Positions 34,761 through 48,783 of a DNA stretch of 64,000 nt are shown piece after piece; positions within the stretch are counted from its first letter, which is position 1, and each line of letters begins with the position of its first letter. The notes below the pieces were generated by a model. That model did no database searches. It was not told where the DNA came from and saw only the letters and a program-made list of their open reading frames with translations. A program made the position numbers and the translations under genes. Origin of the DNA: Opisthorchis felineus (Eukaryota > Platyhelminthes > Trematoda > Opisthorchiida > Opisthorchiidae); assembly GCA_004794785.1 (NCBI GenBank), contig SJOL01006407.1, positions 335,694 through 399,693 on the forward strand, written 5' to 3'.

Positions 34761-36952
34761 CAGAACTTCTGCGGCTTTTAACTATGTGCGTTTGATCTTA
34801 ATTTATATCCATCTTATATGACTCGTTCGCCAGTGCAGCCAATTAGACTGATATTGTTACATGATTAGTGGTTGCATCTTAGTAATTCCGTTACAGTGAC
34901 CATGATTTAGTACGGAATTACTAAATTAAAGAGCAGCGCAACCAATGTGTCTGACCAGCCCAATGAAAACAACCCAGAAAAATCCCGGAAATCTCACCAA
35001 CCATGTAATTTTTGTCCTTCCTGGTACCCATCACAAGTGCACAAAAGCCGAACACTTGACCCTAAGACGCTGTTTCTTGTTCTAAAGCAACCAGGTGATA
35101 ACTGAGGAACACTTGGACGTTAGCTGTCATTAAACGAAACGCAGTAGTTCTCCTGAGAATGGTATCCAAGTACACAATCACGTTTACGCACTGCGGAAAC
35201 TGAAGACTTACCTGGAAATATCACAATTCCTGAATCGATCAATTGAAGAGAGGATAGACTTCCCTGCTTTATTAATTATGTGACTTGGATTAGTCCGATC
35301 TCGCTGATGTGGAATGATTTTAAATGAGTGTGCTTGAGAATTTATTATTTGTAAGATTGCGAGTTTCTAACATTTTTACAGCAGCGATGAACATTAGTGG
35401 TTTAAGACGAATCACTTCAGAGTTCATTCTTTGCCACCACAATCAGAGATATCTCACATAGATTTTCACACGAGGCAGTTAATTGTTCCTGTTGAGGAGC
35501 AAGTATAGACAGTATATGCAATGCAACAAAAATTCCCCCAAGCGAATTTTCTTATAAGCACGCTTCTAGTTAATCCGTCCTGATAACATCCAGAAACGGA
35601 GTATTCCACAAATTTGGTTTGGCAAAACGAAGTGGAATTTGCTGGAATCTATGTTTAGCAAGGAAATATCTAACCCGAATGTAAAAAGGCATTTCATTCA
35701 GGTTTACCTTCCAATTTGTCTATTTGTCTATCTGTACTCATCTATCAGTCTATCTGTTTGTCTACTTATCCGCTATTTTTTTCATCTCTAAATCTGCCGT
35801 AAAGTTGTGTAACAGCCTATTCTGTTGCCTGTATAATATTCGCGCCTACTAATTTGAAGAAATCTCCTCAAGAAGAGAGAGATGAGATCAGACAGAAGAT
35901 TTTGGCGAGTAAAATAGAGTGCTGTACAGTTTTATGCGCAGATTCTTTTTCGCACTTCATTTTTTGTTTTGAGGTGTGTTCTGCTATGCTTCACAGGAAT
36001 CAACACTCTGGCGAAAGTCTGAATGTATATGTCCTCGAACCACTGTATTTAGAGATACGCTGACTGGATGTCTATAGTGTACAACATTTGGTTTGCTAAT
36101 CCAGAAAACCCACTCTTGAAATTCAAACTTTTAGAACATTAAATTTTTTATGTAACAAACCTACCCGGAATAGACTTTGACGTACCTGACAGCGATGCTT
36201 TTGTAAAGGCGTTCACTGACAGCTTTCTGAAAAAACGACTTCACAAGCGTCATGCCGCACAAAGACCGTGGAAACTACTCTTTCGGTTACACTGTCTAGC
36301 AGCAGGGTATAGAATATATATGACTCTAAGTGTGTGCTAGCATTATTTGGTAAATTATTTGGTAAATGACGCTGAAGGAATTTCACTCACATATCACAAA
36401 ACTTCGATTACATCTGGTCGTCGTAAGTGAATGAATGATGACTTAAATGCATCCATAGCGTAAAAACCTCACCAGCTGGAAATTCGACTTGAAAATTGGC
36501 TAAGTCAGGATGATTAAAACTTGGGAACAGCAACTTAAACACTTAGTGTACCACTTTGTCAGGAACAAATGCGCAATTGACAAGTACACATTTCCGCCCG
36601 GTCAGCTTCCACTTCCGGAAGTGCTTCGAGACAAACTCTGGTGTGGAGGACGAATTCACTGTTCGCGTACTGGGAATGGAGAAAAACCGAATCCAATAAA
36701 AATTCAAAGTCAACGACTTTCCGATGTACATTTAGAACAGTTTTCTTGCTGTGAATTTGAAACTTTTGTTACCGTGATTCCCGAGTTTTGGCTAACTTGT
36801 TTCGTTTGACGGTTCAAGCCTTCCATAGTGGATGATGCATAGACCACTCAATGAAGAACACTCCGTGGAGAACGGGTGCTGTACGGTACATTGTAACTCA
36901 ACTTCTTTCCAGGAATATCATTTTTGTGTTATTTTTACATTTTGTTCACCAG
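34761..36952. other. No supported gene; short (TCTA/TCTG)n tract
   Basis: Nothing gene-like that I trust. A pyrimidine-rich imperfect tetranucleotide repeat lies at 35716-35770, and a 12-base direct repeat (ttatttggtaaa) at about 36344-36367. Confidence 0.45.
35716..35770. repeat. Imperfect (TCTA/TCTG)n microsatellite
   Basis: Tetranucleotide words tcta, tctg and tcat follow one another over about 55 bases. Confidence 0.7.
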
Positions 36953-37207
36953 TACGTGAGCGATAAATTTATTGGTGACCGCAGCAGTGACGATAAGTCA
37001 GTCCGTCAAACTAGTGCGAACATAAATTTAGGGAATTTTTCCAACAAACCGATGGAACTGACCAAAAGTACCAGTTGGCTTAATAGAAGGAATATAAAGA
37101 CAGGAAGGCAGTGGAAGTTTAACATATGGTGGGGAGCATCCAAAGCCGCAGCGAAACGTTTGCTGGCTGGACGTATCTCTTTCAGCAGCTACATTGAGTT
37201 ACTACAG
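36953..37207 (+). CDS. Candidate internal exon, 85 codons, function unknown
   Basis: A T-rich tract ending in CACCAG (36947-36952) gives a good splice acceptor, and CTACAG followed by GTAGGA (37208) gives a donor. The 255 bases between are open in one frame with phase 0 at both ends. The predicted peptide is basic in its second half (NRRNIKTGRQWKFNIWW, then SKAAAKRLLAGR) with no domain I recognise and no membrane segment. The frame continues upstream to 36851 through the probable intron, including a hydrophobic stretch that I take as intron translation. I cannot connect it with confidence to other exons. It may be an exon of an unidentified plus-strand gene or a chance open stretch. Confidence 0.35.
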
Positions 37208-40200
37208 GTAGGATACTGAAGTACTGATTTCATGGGAAGCCAGACTAGGTTATGATCACATGATTACATATTTTTCGTCGAAGCTTTTTTTCAGCAACTG
37301 ATGGCTATTCTACTTTGGTTTTATTTTTACTATAGTTATTATTAAACATCGTCTTTTAAGTCAAGCATTACTTGACGGTTGGTTAATTTACAGCTAGATA
37401 GCTGAAAACTGTCATCGAGGAATGAGTAAACATACCCAAGTCCGAATAATGTACTTTCAGTAAGATGAGCTGTTCAGAGTTTAAAATGGCATTTGACGGA
37501 TTCGCTACTACCTTACTGTTAGAAGACCAAAAATGAGCCAAATGCGTGTATTACTGACACCAGTTCCAGAAATTGCCACATCACCCCTTAGCAAACTAAT
37601 CACTTCTAAGATGGAAGCCAGTAACAAGTGCCACTTCGGGACGACTTTAGCTTGAAACTGAAAACCTTTCGCGGATTGCGATTAACTTTCCCTTTAGGAT
37701 GGACATGAAACATCCACTTCTTTCATTATGTTACCTGATCGGGTTTCACTGGTTTAGCCAAAGGAAGACAATTCGATATTTATGAAGATCTTTAGGTCAG
37801 TCTAATTTGGAGGCTGTTGTGTACAACGGTATTTATCGTTGGGCAGTGTGGAACAATGTGTAGGAACACTGTCACGACAACTGCACATGTACGCTAACAT
37901 AATAGAGGGATTGCTTGCCTTAGGTAAGTATCTTAATGGCTTAATAGTGTGGTACAAATATCCATTCAACACGCAATCCAAGTCTGACTATATATCTGTC
38001 CACTTGCGTGATGCATTAGGGACCTAACCACTTGTGAGACTTCCTAATCTTTGAGTATACTGTCCATATTTGCCGAAAGGCGCCCTGGTGCTGATCGGAA
38101 ACCATAGCGTGATTGTATTATTGATTTGTCTATTAGGATCTACGCGGGAGAATTTTTTGTTTGGCAGTAGACGTTTGGTGAACCTATCTCTTCTTGTTTC
38201 TGTTCTGTTTTATTTTTAACGTAGCAAACGAGCAGAACCACAACCGGCTTCATTGTTGTACCCTGTGCACCCGTGGTTCAGCAGCATTTTTCTGGTAATT
38301 GACCTTTGCAATATTTTGTTCTAGCCATGTACTTGGTCAACCAATGGGGTGTGTGTCGCATTTAGTGAAACGGGGCATTGGAATAAATGCCCATGGTGGT
38401 ACCTTCACGGTACATTGCATTCCGTCTGATTTCCAGACAGTAAGATACATAGGCCCAGCAATACGTCCCGTCGGTTATGATCTTTTGTGAAACAGAAATG
38501 ACCCGGCTGAACATTTTAGACAGTGACTTGATCATTCCTAAGGCGCAGTGAATATAGGGCAATTCATAAGGGAGAGGCTATCACGAAGAAAGGGGCTTTT
38601 GGGCCTCTATTTGGCTGGACAATTTTTAAGTGAACTATCCAGTAGTAGGTCCCTATTTCTAGATAACATCGCATTCGAAATTGAAGAGTCCAAAAACATT
38701 TTCCAATTTCCAGCCGCTTTGACCCAAGCTTTCCCCTTTGTACAGCACAGTATGTTATAGTCTAGCAAAGTATAGCATGGAACAGACTCACATAGTATAC
38801 CGTAGGTCAACCAATAGTGAATACTCGCAATTGAATTAAACATGTTTTCCTGTTTTGTCTCGAGGAAAACTGCCTGGGCAATACGGTGGTCTGTGTGGCA
38901 TTGGGGACGTCACTTGTTTTTTCTTACAGGTTATAACCTCTTTAATGTATCACTATGGGAACCTCAAATTATATATATATCCAACAACCATATCTACCAA
39001 TGACGACCGCTTCCAACTCACAGCAGGGTCCGTCCTAGGTTTATTGGTCGATATTTGACACCAAATATTTTGTTTCCATTCCCCGATGGCTGCCGTAAAG
39101 AAAAAGATCTGAATTCTACATGGATGCAAAATTTCTGTCATGCACAAGACAAAGCAGCTGGCTTCAGTTTGTCCCCTACAAAATGCAGCGCAGGTAATTA
39201 CTGGAGATTTAGTGCAGCCATGGCTACAAATAAACTCTGCCAGGTTAAGTCGTGTAGGAATAGCACAATGAATGCTAGATCTTGTCTAATAAAGACGGCG
39301 TTTCTTCTTAAGCGTTTATCGCTACTTTTAGGATCTACACCTTAAATCACAATCAGTCGGAGTTGAACTACACATTTTTGGACTTGGAAATGTTACTGAT
39401 GCACCACTGGAGGTTTTTACTGGAAATTTAAGGAAACAGAAGGATTAATATTGTTGGACGGAGTTCAGAGTTGGAGAGTTGAAACCACTGTTAGAGTCCA
39501 GATTCGAAGTAACACAAAAGCAGTTAAATCAAGTTTTAACAGTGTTGACGTAATTGCAGTCATGGCTCAACGCCCACTTTCTGGATTGAAACGTGAAACG
39601 CTGGTGAGCCGGTCAATGGCAATGTGTGAAAGCGAAATTTGCGTCTAACAAATACTTATGTAAAGTTAGCAAAGCTGGATGACAAGTGGTCCATGGTCGC
39701 AAAAGTTTAAAACGCCTGGCCGAAATCCCATTTACTCATGACCAAGACACCAAATATGGACTGGACAAACAGCGCAACGCTTCCAATGTCGGTGCCGAGT
39801 TCAGCCAATTTACAGAGCGAAATCCGTTCGGTCTCGTTAAGATACAGTAAAAAATTCACACAATATGGTAGATTGGTTATTGGCGGTGATGAGGCGTGAA
39901 AATGGTTGTAGTCAGACTGAATGCTGTGACTCTTCTAGTCTTCCTGAATTCTGGCTACGAAAGCCCCCTTAAATGTGGTTTTAAACACCACAGGTCTTAG
40001 AACAAAGTCGATTCTAAATGCCTTCATATGCACACTATACCCGAATTACCTGGTTAATGTCCCCATCTCTAAGCGCTGGCCCTGTATTTAGCCGGATCCT
40101 TAAAGAGTCCTAGGTCAACCACGCTAATCACATTGTATTCTGATATGACGCTCGAATATATCAGCCTGAGCGTTGTTCAGAGTTGCAAGTACATTTACTT

Positions 40201-42321
40201 TTACCGGAGAATACAAGACCACATTCATTCCTCTTTGTACTATGCCAAAGGGTTATTCTCTCCACTATTTTATGCAAATTATGCAGAAGTTACTATTTTC
40301 GAGGTAGTGCTAACTATATCTGACCGTGAAATTAGTAAGAAGCCTACAGAAATCTACGATAACCGCGGTCATTTGAAAAACACGTGCGGGTCAAGGAGGC
40401 AGAAGAAAAGGGGACTGTGGGCATGTAGAAAATTAAGTCAAACACCCTCCTTGTGGCAACAGGTGGGATTTTGTTTTAAATTCGAATTCTTTCAGTCAGA
40501 CTAACCAGCTCATAAACGGCCTATGGGTCACAGGTTCACTCGCCTGCAAGAAAAAACTACTTCGCTGAAAATCGTGTGTCGGCTTTCCCGTACATTCCAA
40601 TAAATCACGGGTAATACCCCCTGCAGTAACCAACAATGCTTCTGGAGGAGTAAATTCGTGAACTTTGCGCGAAATTTAGGGGGTGGAACTCCAGAGGTTA
40701 TGAGTCCGGGAAAAATCGGGCGTGACGTGGAGTATGGATTGAAGTAGCCAAACATCGGTAGGCTCTGTCTGGGGATTATTGTATGTGTAAGTAACTACGG
40801 CGCAGCTGATAGCTCAAAGTACTACTGAGGCAAACTTTAAATGTTTCCGCCACAAATTTCTCACTTTTCATTTTGCTTACAAGTCTGTACATTATTAAAT
40901 GGCTCCCACAGATACACAGACAAACTCAGAGGCAGCGACTAACGACTACCATAAATTTCTGGCGGCTGCACAAAAATGCGCTTACAAAGCACCTGGTCGA
41001 GACGATATGTTTACTCAGTCTTGTGACTAAAACCGTTTAGAATGTGAGAGCAATTTCAGATGTATAATTTGATGTTAAAAATAGTACAAAGATAGAGTTA
41101 TGTGCTCACAAACTCAAGACTGCTGGGGACCAATCTAGTATGCGAGGAACATATGGAACCACGTAAAAAAAACCTGTTTTGCACTGCACACCTCACATAG
41201 TTGTATGGGAGTGAATTGAGCAGGAGAAAGGATTTGTGTCATGATACAAGCTTCACTTACAACTAGCCTCACTGAAAATGAAAGCCTGCATGTTAGAGCT
41301 TTGGAAAATATCATGCCCATAATCACCGCATCAGGAGTTTCTTATGCAAAAATTATGCAGCGTTGTCTAAAATATTGTGCCAGCATGTGGCAACCCTCCG
41401 GTGGCATTTACAGCTGAAGCATTTCATAAATGAAAGATTTATTTAAGCTACGCGTTAGAACTAGTGTAACTTTCAAAAAAATGTTCTTTATCATGCTTGC
41501 CAATCATTTTCAGCTTAAATAACTTACTATTTTAGTGGCTCATACTATTTTTTTCGATATTAGAAAATCTTTTGTTTTTGAACAGAACATTTGTGCTCAC
41601 ATTTTTACTATAATTTATCACTGGTTGACAAGGGGCCAGTGAAGCTGAAAAGAACGATTAAGGAGGCATGTACTCTGAAGGAATTGATTGATTGGCTTAC
41701 TAGCTAGAATAAGTCACATAGTGTATGCTATTCAATCTGAAGCTGGGCTCATTCGCAGTTCATGCAAAGAAGTTTGTGAGGGTTTATTTACCTAATTCTA
41801 TTGCTAGTCCGATTTCTTTCAGTGACCGTTGTTTCATTTAATGTTTAACCAGATACGGCGTTTTCCCATATGTTGAACGGCACTGCCGAAAGTGTAATGT
41901 TTTGTTTAATTTCCCAGGTTGTCTGCCAGACTCCGATTATATGCATTAGATCATTTCGAACCATATTGAATATGGGCTATAAAAGCTGGCCAGTAAGAAA
42001 TAATGAGGACAGCTTCACGTTGGGAGATGTTTTTTGAATGTGCCAACGAAATGATTGAACGAGTCCAGAACACCTCATGGATTTTATGCTTAGGTTTTTC
42101 ACCCTTGCTTCTGAAAACAAAATAGTCCGATCCAAAACGAGGCCAAGAATTTCATAGCTTTTTCTAGTTACTTCGAATGAGTTAGACCTACCTTTTACAC
42201 AAGCTTGTTAACGGTAAATTTGTGTCTGTATTCAAAGATGATGAACCGGAAACCATATGCTCTGTATTTTTTTGGTCCACTATTTCATCAAGTATGAATA
42301 CTTCTTTTTGCTTTGCTATAG
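37208..42321. other. Possible intron; scattered weak exon candidates
   Basis: Mostly featureless. Candidate splice-bounded pieces: one ending at a GTAAGTATC donor (37922), and one at 38325-38439 listed separately. The frame at 40133-40504 has a CAACAG/GTGGGA donor-like end near 40461 but no clear acceptor. None has recognised homology. Confidence 0.35.
38325..38439 (+). CDS. Candidate short internal exon, 38 codons
   Basis: The acceptor is a strong T-rich tract ending in TTCTAG (38319-38324); the donor is ACA followed by GTAAGA. One frame is open across (starting CAT GTA CTT GGT) and gives a peptide with LGQPMGCVSHL and GGTFTVHCIP. One base precedes the first codon, and the exon ends in phase 0. 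The reading phase does not match the previous donor at 37922, so if both are real they are not adjacent exons. No homology recognised. Confidence 0.25.
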
Positions 42322-42519
42322 TGCGTGGAGTTTAACAAACGCGCGAAATTACAACCGCATTATTTTCAATGCCAGAATTCCTACAAGAGAGGAAACACAT
42401 TGAGGCAACTGAAAAATGTAAAACGCTGTCCATTTCTACTGGATGGTGCATCTGATAATCTTTACGGCATAATTCTGTTAGTCACCAAGGCAGAAAATGG
42501 AGTGGAATGGTCAGCCTAA
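42322..42519 (+). CDS. Candidate terminal exon, 65 codons and stop
   Basis: A T-rich tract ending in GCTATAG gives an acceptor. The frame from TGC GTG GAG runs open to a TAA. The peptide is basic, then ends with a more hydrophobic segment (NLYGIILLVTKAENGVEWSA). I do not recognise it. It could be a last coding exon in phase 0 or a chance frame. Confidence 0.25.
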   Translation, partial: CVEFNKRAKLQPHYFQCQNSYKRGNTLRQLKNVKRCPFLLDGASDNLYGIILLVTKAENGVEWSA

Positions 42520-45500
42520 ATGAAGATTTCTAAACAACACAAATGCAAATCATCCGACGTTGCTTTGCTTCCTTAATGCCCACTAACGGCGCCGTTTCTC
42601 TGGGTGATATCCTCCTTTTCTCTTTGAAAGTAAAGTTCGTCTCCACCGCGACTCGCTTTACTGCGTGGACAATCCAAGTGCACCCGCAATGTTATTCAAA
42701 AGACAGTTCGAAAATCCCCGTCCTAATCAACTGCCCCATGCAATTTGTGAAAAATCTTAAAGTTCAGCAACAACGTTTCTCGACTTTGTATGACAATCTA
42801 AATTTTGAAGCAAATAAGATGATAATTACGTCCCGTTTATCTTAAGTGGAAGTGGGGAAAATCTAACTAAAAAAGACGGAACGCCAACTCAGTCGGAAAG
42901 TTAATAAAACCTCATAGAGTGTCTGAGAGGAAAAGAGAATAATTGGTAAGAATTGGCGCACAAATTATATTGCTGGTATATACTCCGAGGATTTATAGTT
43001 CCTGCTGCCAACGGGGAAATTAATTTTAGGTTGGCAATAAAACTTAGTAATAAATGATAATACAGTTTCAAACATTCGGTCCCCGTACAAACCGCACTCG
43101 TGAAAGTAGAAAGCCCCTTAAATTACAGTGAATTGGCAGGCTGTCTTCTAAGTGTCCTGCATGCAATTTGGTCGTAGGCAGACATGCGGCAAAAGAGTCC
43201 GCTCAGAGCTTGGGTTTATCAACGTGTATATTATCTGATTGGAAAGCATTTTCGGATATTCTGCTTAATAAGATAAATTTATCAGCAAAAATATCGGTTA
43301 ATCGGCCATTTAAGAAAGCAGCATATTATATGAATTCCAAGCTTTTACGTAGTATATGCCCCTTAAATGACTTCCTCTGTACACAGTTCTGAACCGCAAC
43401 AGGTAAATTATCAAAAGCTTAACTTTATCCCAAACATATTCTTTACTATATAGTGGCGCCTTCACTCAGTAACACTTAAATGAAACCAGCTGGGAAAACG
43501 TCTACGATCAACTGTTGCACTTGAAGCTAAACTGTCCGCACAACAAAATACATTTAGCGAAACATTGTCTACCAGTGCGGTACGGAAAAAAGCGAAACAA
43601 GCATCATCAGTTACATAAGGGCACTAGTGCATTGAATTGAACGATCAAAGACATTCTTGCACAAAAATAGCAAAATCGTGTTTGAGCAGAACCAGAGAGT
43701 TTTATTTAGATTTACAGCCAAAATTAGCATCAGAATACATTTGTTTATTGAACGTATCACTTATTTGCAGGCTTCAGCATAAATCTGGCCGCACAGCTGG
43801 TATACACGAAGTTAATGACTGCATAAGCAATAAGCTGAACAAATCCTGAGTTTCATTTGTGCTGGTTGGGTTCCAAGTAAAACTTCGTCCTTTAGATTAA
43901 GTTGTTCCACGCCGAAAGGTCGAGTGTGTAGCCATCTAATCCTTGAGAGAAACCATCATTGCTGTGCATCTTACAAATCTCTGACCAGTAGTGTAAACAC
44001 TTGACCGCCATTCTTCAGTCACCGAATCCTTATCACGTCATCACGTACTGACTGGCTCCTCGAGTGATGATATCTTAGATTGAATTGCACTTGCTTTGTG
44101 AGAATATTCCTCCTTCTTAGCTACCGGTTGTTTGCTGGTGGTATGATGAGAGTTCGATATCTATGTTTATGGCAGAAAGCCGGGAAATATCGTATAGGTG
44201 TTTTATTCTCAATTAAACCCATCAATAATGCACATCTTATGAATGTCCAGGCAGGGTCAAACCCACAATCTCCTGTCTTTAGTGGACTTGTAGGCTGTCC
44301 ATCTTACTCGGCTGCATGACTGGTTCAAATAAAAGGGTAGAATATTGTGAAATAAAAAGCATTGTCACTGGAAAATATCTTTTCCCTCCATCGAATGGTG
44401 GTTGCGCAAGGTGCAATTAAGTCAGCCTGGTTTCTTGTTTTAGTTGGCATAAGCATTACACTAAGAAGTTACATTCAAAATAAACAACACTAAACTAGTC
44501 CTCTTAGAAGACCTTAGAAGCTATGAACAATTCTGACAGTTTGATCGCACGTGCAAAACATAACATAACAATATAACCTTTGAATTACTGCACAACCTGT
44601 ACACGTGCATGACGGGCGTCTGCTTGGTGTTGGATATAAGGGATAAGCTCGTACCCGAACATCCAGCGACTGGTCACACGCAGGCCAACTGACGTGCCCT
44701 GGTCGATGAATGACACATAAGGTTTGTCTTCAAGAAACGACCAACCACTTGTGAACCCCCGAGTCCGTGTCTTGATAATTATTAGGTTCTTTTGATTATT
44801 TTGAGAATCAGAAAAAATTTATGTGATATGACTTCCTGGTAAAATTCCCCAAATTGTCTACTAACAGTTCCCACTTGTCTCTTTGGAAACGGATAAGAAT
44901 TTGGCCTGCAGTACCTAAACTCAGACGTTGCGTAATAATTAAAAAAAAGACTTATCGTATTGTTAGTACTCTGGTTGTGCCTCTAGCTGAATGGTTTGAA
45001 ATATCGCTTCTTTACCAAATCATGTGCCATTGTATTCAACGGCAATGCAATAAAACTTGGGCTTTCGAGGCTTGTATAGGCTAACTGGTAGTTTATTAGA
45101 TAAACCAATACTAGAGTATTTTATGTGGTTCTGTTCGTGTTGAAGCATGTCACAGTTTTCTTTAGAGGAGGTCTACTAGCTAAGTTGTCCAAATCTTCAA
45201 TTGTCGCTCCTCTATGGTCTCACGGTAGATTACAGTCCTTCATTTTTTATCACCAGTCAAAGTCTCAGTTCAATCATACCCTAGATTTGCATTGCATTGG
45301 AGATAAGCTATATCCCATAGAGCCAATTAATGCAAAATCGGGCCACTTGGTTAGTTTCTCAATAGTCATCATTATCGGGGGCCTGAGCTACTACTTGAAT
45401 GCAGCAATATAATTCCAAAAATGAGTGTATGTGAAAATATTCCGTGTTTGCTCCATCATTCAGCAATTAGTATCAAATACAGTCAAACAATTGCAAGTTT

Positions 45501-46678
45501 AACGTATATGGTTTAAAATGCCAACTAATCGATAACATTTAGAATTCTGTAGACGGTTTTCAAAAGGAAAGTTTAATCACTCTGAATCATACACTGATGG
45601 CCAACATCTAGTGGCTGTTAGTACAGATCAACGTTGTACCTCACAACCATTTAAACAACAAGTAAACCAAGGCAAACCCAAGTTCTTTTGTGCCATTGTT
45701 TATCACGTAAGTTAAGCTTTATGGCAGAAGTTATATTAGATACTAGACAAGTGATGCCAACGTCCTCTTTTTGAGGAAAGTTGATGCCAGAAAAACGCTG
45801 ACAGTATCAAGACGCAACTTTCATGGTTTTAGAAAATAGCTTAGCTGTTTGTCCACACATTATCGTTACATTTTTACCGCGGGCAATCTCGTTTGCCACC
45901 AAAGGCAAGGAAAATTAATTTTTAGAGCGTTTCTCTGAACTTTTAGCTCTGAACGTAAAGCGGCACCGCACTATCACTAGTCCATTTCTCTGACGGCAAT
46001 GTAGCTTGTTGTATCCACCGTACGAATACCAGTTACTGGTGTCCTGATTCAACCGTTCACATTCTGTCTGACATTTGTCTGACCATACGGACAATCGAGA
46101 GAGGAGTGTAAGCACGATATTCTAGTGTGTTTCCGTAGCTTGTTTACTTCCATTTGACTGTCTGATGCGGGTGATTGGAAGACAGAAAATCGATCCGTAT
46201 TTGCACGTGAGACTTATGGGCCGTCAAAATGCCACAATAGCAACAAGCTTGAGGAAGTTGTGTAGAGGTAGAAAAAGGTATTTTCATTGGTTTACGAACG
46301 CTGGCTTTGTTTACGGTTCAACTTTGCGTTTGTGTAGGATGCTTCGACCATCATTACAGACAGTAAAGCGAAACCCTCGGATATCGTGTAAGCATACCTT
46401 AGTCTGGCACTGTAAATTACGACATCATACACGGAACATGCTTGGCTGGCTTATGCGCATAATAATGCACACGTTTTTGGAAATACTATGTTTTATGATT
46501 TTGCAGACGTATCACTGACAAAGCCAAATGCCGTTGCTGTGCACCGTAAAAAGACTATTTTGAATGACCGGAACTTCGAGTAGGGGCTTTATCCTTTAAC
46601 ATTCCTATTCGTTTTGAGGCCACTGAACTGCCGTTTGGTATACGCTGATTCGCATTTATCATTGTGTATTCATTTCAG
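42520..46678. other. No supported gene
   Basis: Several plus-strand frames of 70-100 codons (for example 42543-42845, 43168-43392, 45125-45412) have no domain I can name. At about 44245-44290 the minus strand has a tRNA B-box-like ggtttgaccc, possibly a fragment of a tRNA-derived SINE. Confidence 0.4.
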
Positions 46679-46745
46679 CGAAGTAACAAATCAGCCAATT
46701 CAAAGACCCGGTGGTACCCGCATAGAAAATACATTGCTTGATTTT
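46679..46745 (+). CDS. Candidate short internal exon, 22 codons
   Basis: The acceptor is TTCATTTCAG (46669-46678) and the donor is GATTTT followed by GTAAGTCAGG, a near-perfect consensus. The enclosed 67 bases read as a peptide starting EVTNQPIQRP and ending ENTLLDF, with one base before the first codon and phase 0 at the end. Too short for homology. Confidence 0.3.
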
Positions 46746-48783
46746 GTAAGTCAGGTTAGACATGCAAGAAAAACTGTAACACTAATTTTGTATTATAACT
46801 ATTCAAACGTGCATATTATCTACCTGATACCAAGGAAAGGGCCTATATTTCAAGATCACTTTGAGTATTTACTTGCAACTGTTTTTTTTTCCAATACTTT
46901 GACTGAGATTTTACATTTACACTTCAGTGTTTCAACATTGTGTGTACGGCGCTTACCTGGGACATTAAAGCGTATGCTCCCACATAACTGTTTGGTAGGA
47001 AACACTCATTGATTTATATTTTAAAGTAAACCGAATGCCAAGTCCAGCCGACTAATTCAGGCAGTCGAAGGAAGTCGAATTAAGGGACTTCTTGATAAGG
47101 GGACACTGAATTTTATCAGAATGTTGACGACCCAAGTGAGTGCAATGGTCGTTGATCGGATGGCTGTTGACCAATTAATAAGGCTTACCAGATAGCTACC
47201 AAAAGTTTTACCACCAGTCGGGGAAGAATCATTGCTGTGCGGTTCGATTTATATAGTTTGCGTTGGATCGTAATTTGTATTCCATGCATTCTCTATTTGA
47301 TAAGGACATACTTCTTCATGGGAGTTGTGTGCGTTCGATTGGATATTCAGATGCCTCCTTTGTTAAGACATTCTGCATTCATCTTCTGGTGGGTCTATTG
47401 ACATCCTGATTGGATGCGCATTCCAATCAGCCTGATTAATCATGTATTTTTGAGTCCCTCTGCCTCTTCAACACGTGCCTTCTTTGAAAGCTGTGCAGCA
47501 TGTAGCCCCGGTTGCTTCACAGTTCCTTCCGTTTGTTGTGCAGGTGTGTAACGAAAGTCCACAAAATTATAACGTGAGTAAGCTGTGTATGAGGCTCTGT
47601 TATGGCTTAGCGGGGACTGGTTAGCCACCGGAGGATGTCTAGCACCATGAACCAAGGATAACAAATGGCTGAGGTATGCAAACCACTCATCAAGTTTCTG
47701 CTAACCCGACAGCGCGGGGAATTAAAGTTTACTACTGATAGCATTGATGGGTCACACCTCTGACCCATAAATAACTTCAACCATGACAGAAGAGATCAGT
47801 CCTCTCCACGATTTTGATCAAAAAAAAAGCTATTCTATTTTCTACATAAAAACATTTAAAACGCACCGAATTCAAAGTTCTACTAGAAGCTTGCTTTAAC
47901 GCTTCATGGTTGATCGCAAAATAGTTGCTGATATTCTTTCCTGGAATCACATGTTACTGTTTACGCATGTTGTTTTTTTAAGACAGTTTGCGTTTGCATA
48001 AATTTCCATGATGAAATGGCATTGATAATTGAGTGGTGGTTCTCTTTACCGACATAGAATTACAGTATCTATTAACTTTGCTTATTTCGCGTTAGCAGAG
48101 TGTTATAAAGTTAGCCGCCTTATCCTCCGTGCCTCAACAATCACCGACGAATTATGATTGTGTTTCCTGTCGTCAAACACTGTGAAACTTCCAATGCCGA
48201 CATTAAATAAAATCCGAGAATTTGTAGAGCAACTTCCATATTTAGGGTCCAGGAAGTACTAACTTCACTGTCATTGTCACTCTCTTTTAGGCATGGGTTA
48301 AGTGATTGAAGAATCATCACTTAGCTACTTACATAAGTAGATTGACTCGGCACCTGTTTTTTTGTCTGTGCCCTGTTACATACCTTCCAGGTTAGTGCCA
48401 GTGACTTCATTATGGGCACAATAGTTTTAGTTAACTAATGAAGATATTAGAATAGTCATCGGAAAGAATCGGACGATAATTTCACCTTCATTGAGGATCT
48501 TGTGTGAAATACGACCCTCAGAATAGTTTATACTATCACCATCTGCAGGGTCACCCATGGTCACTGATCAGCAAAACGGATGTTTTAAGGGCGGACTTTG
48601 TATCCGACTGAAGCATGGACAGTAATATTCTTTTTAATTTTACACTGTTTAAGTGGCTTAAAACTGCTGCCGATCGTTTTAATTTACAAAACGTTTTATT
48701 TGGAAGTCGCAACTCAGAATGGTTCGGACCGTAAACGCCTGCCGAACGGTTTTATTTTAGTCAGTTTAAAAACGCTGAGTTTC
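46746..48783. other. No supported gene
   Basis: Nothing convincing on either strand. Confidence 0.45.

Noticed and set aside
44245..44290. tRNA-derived SINE fragment on the minus strand (ggtttgaccc B-box)
   Set aside because: Only a B-box-like word is convincing; no A-box, tail or second copy in the window was found.
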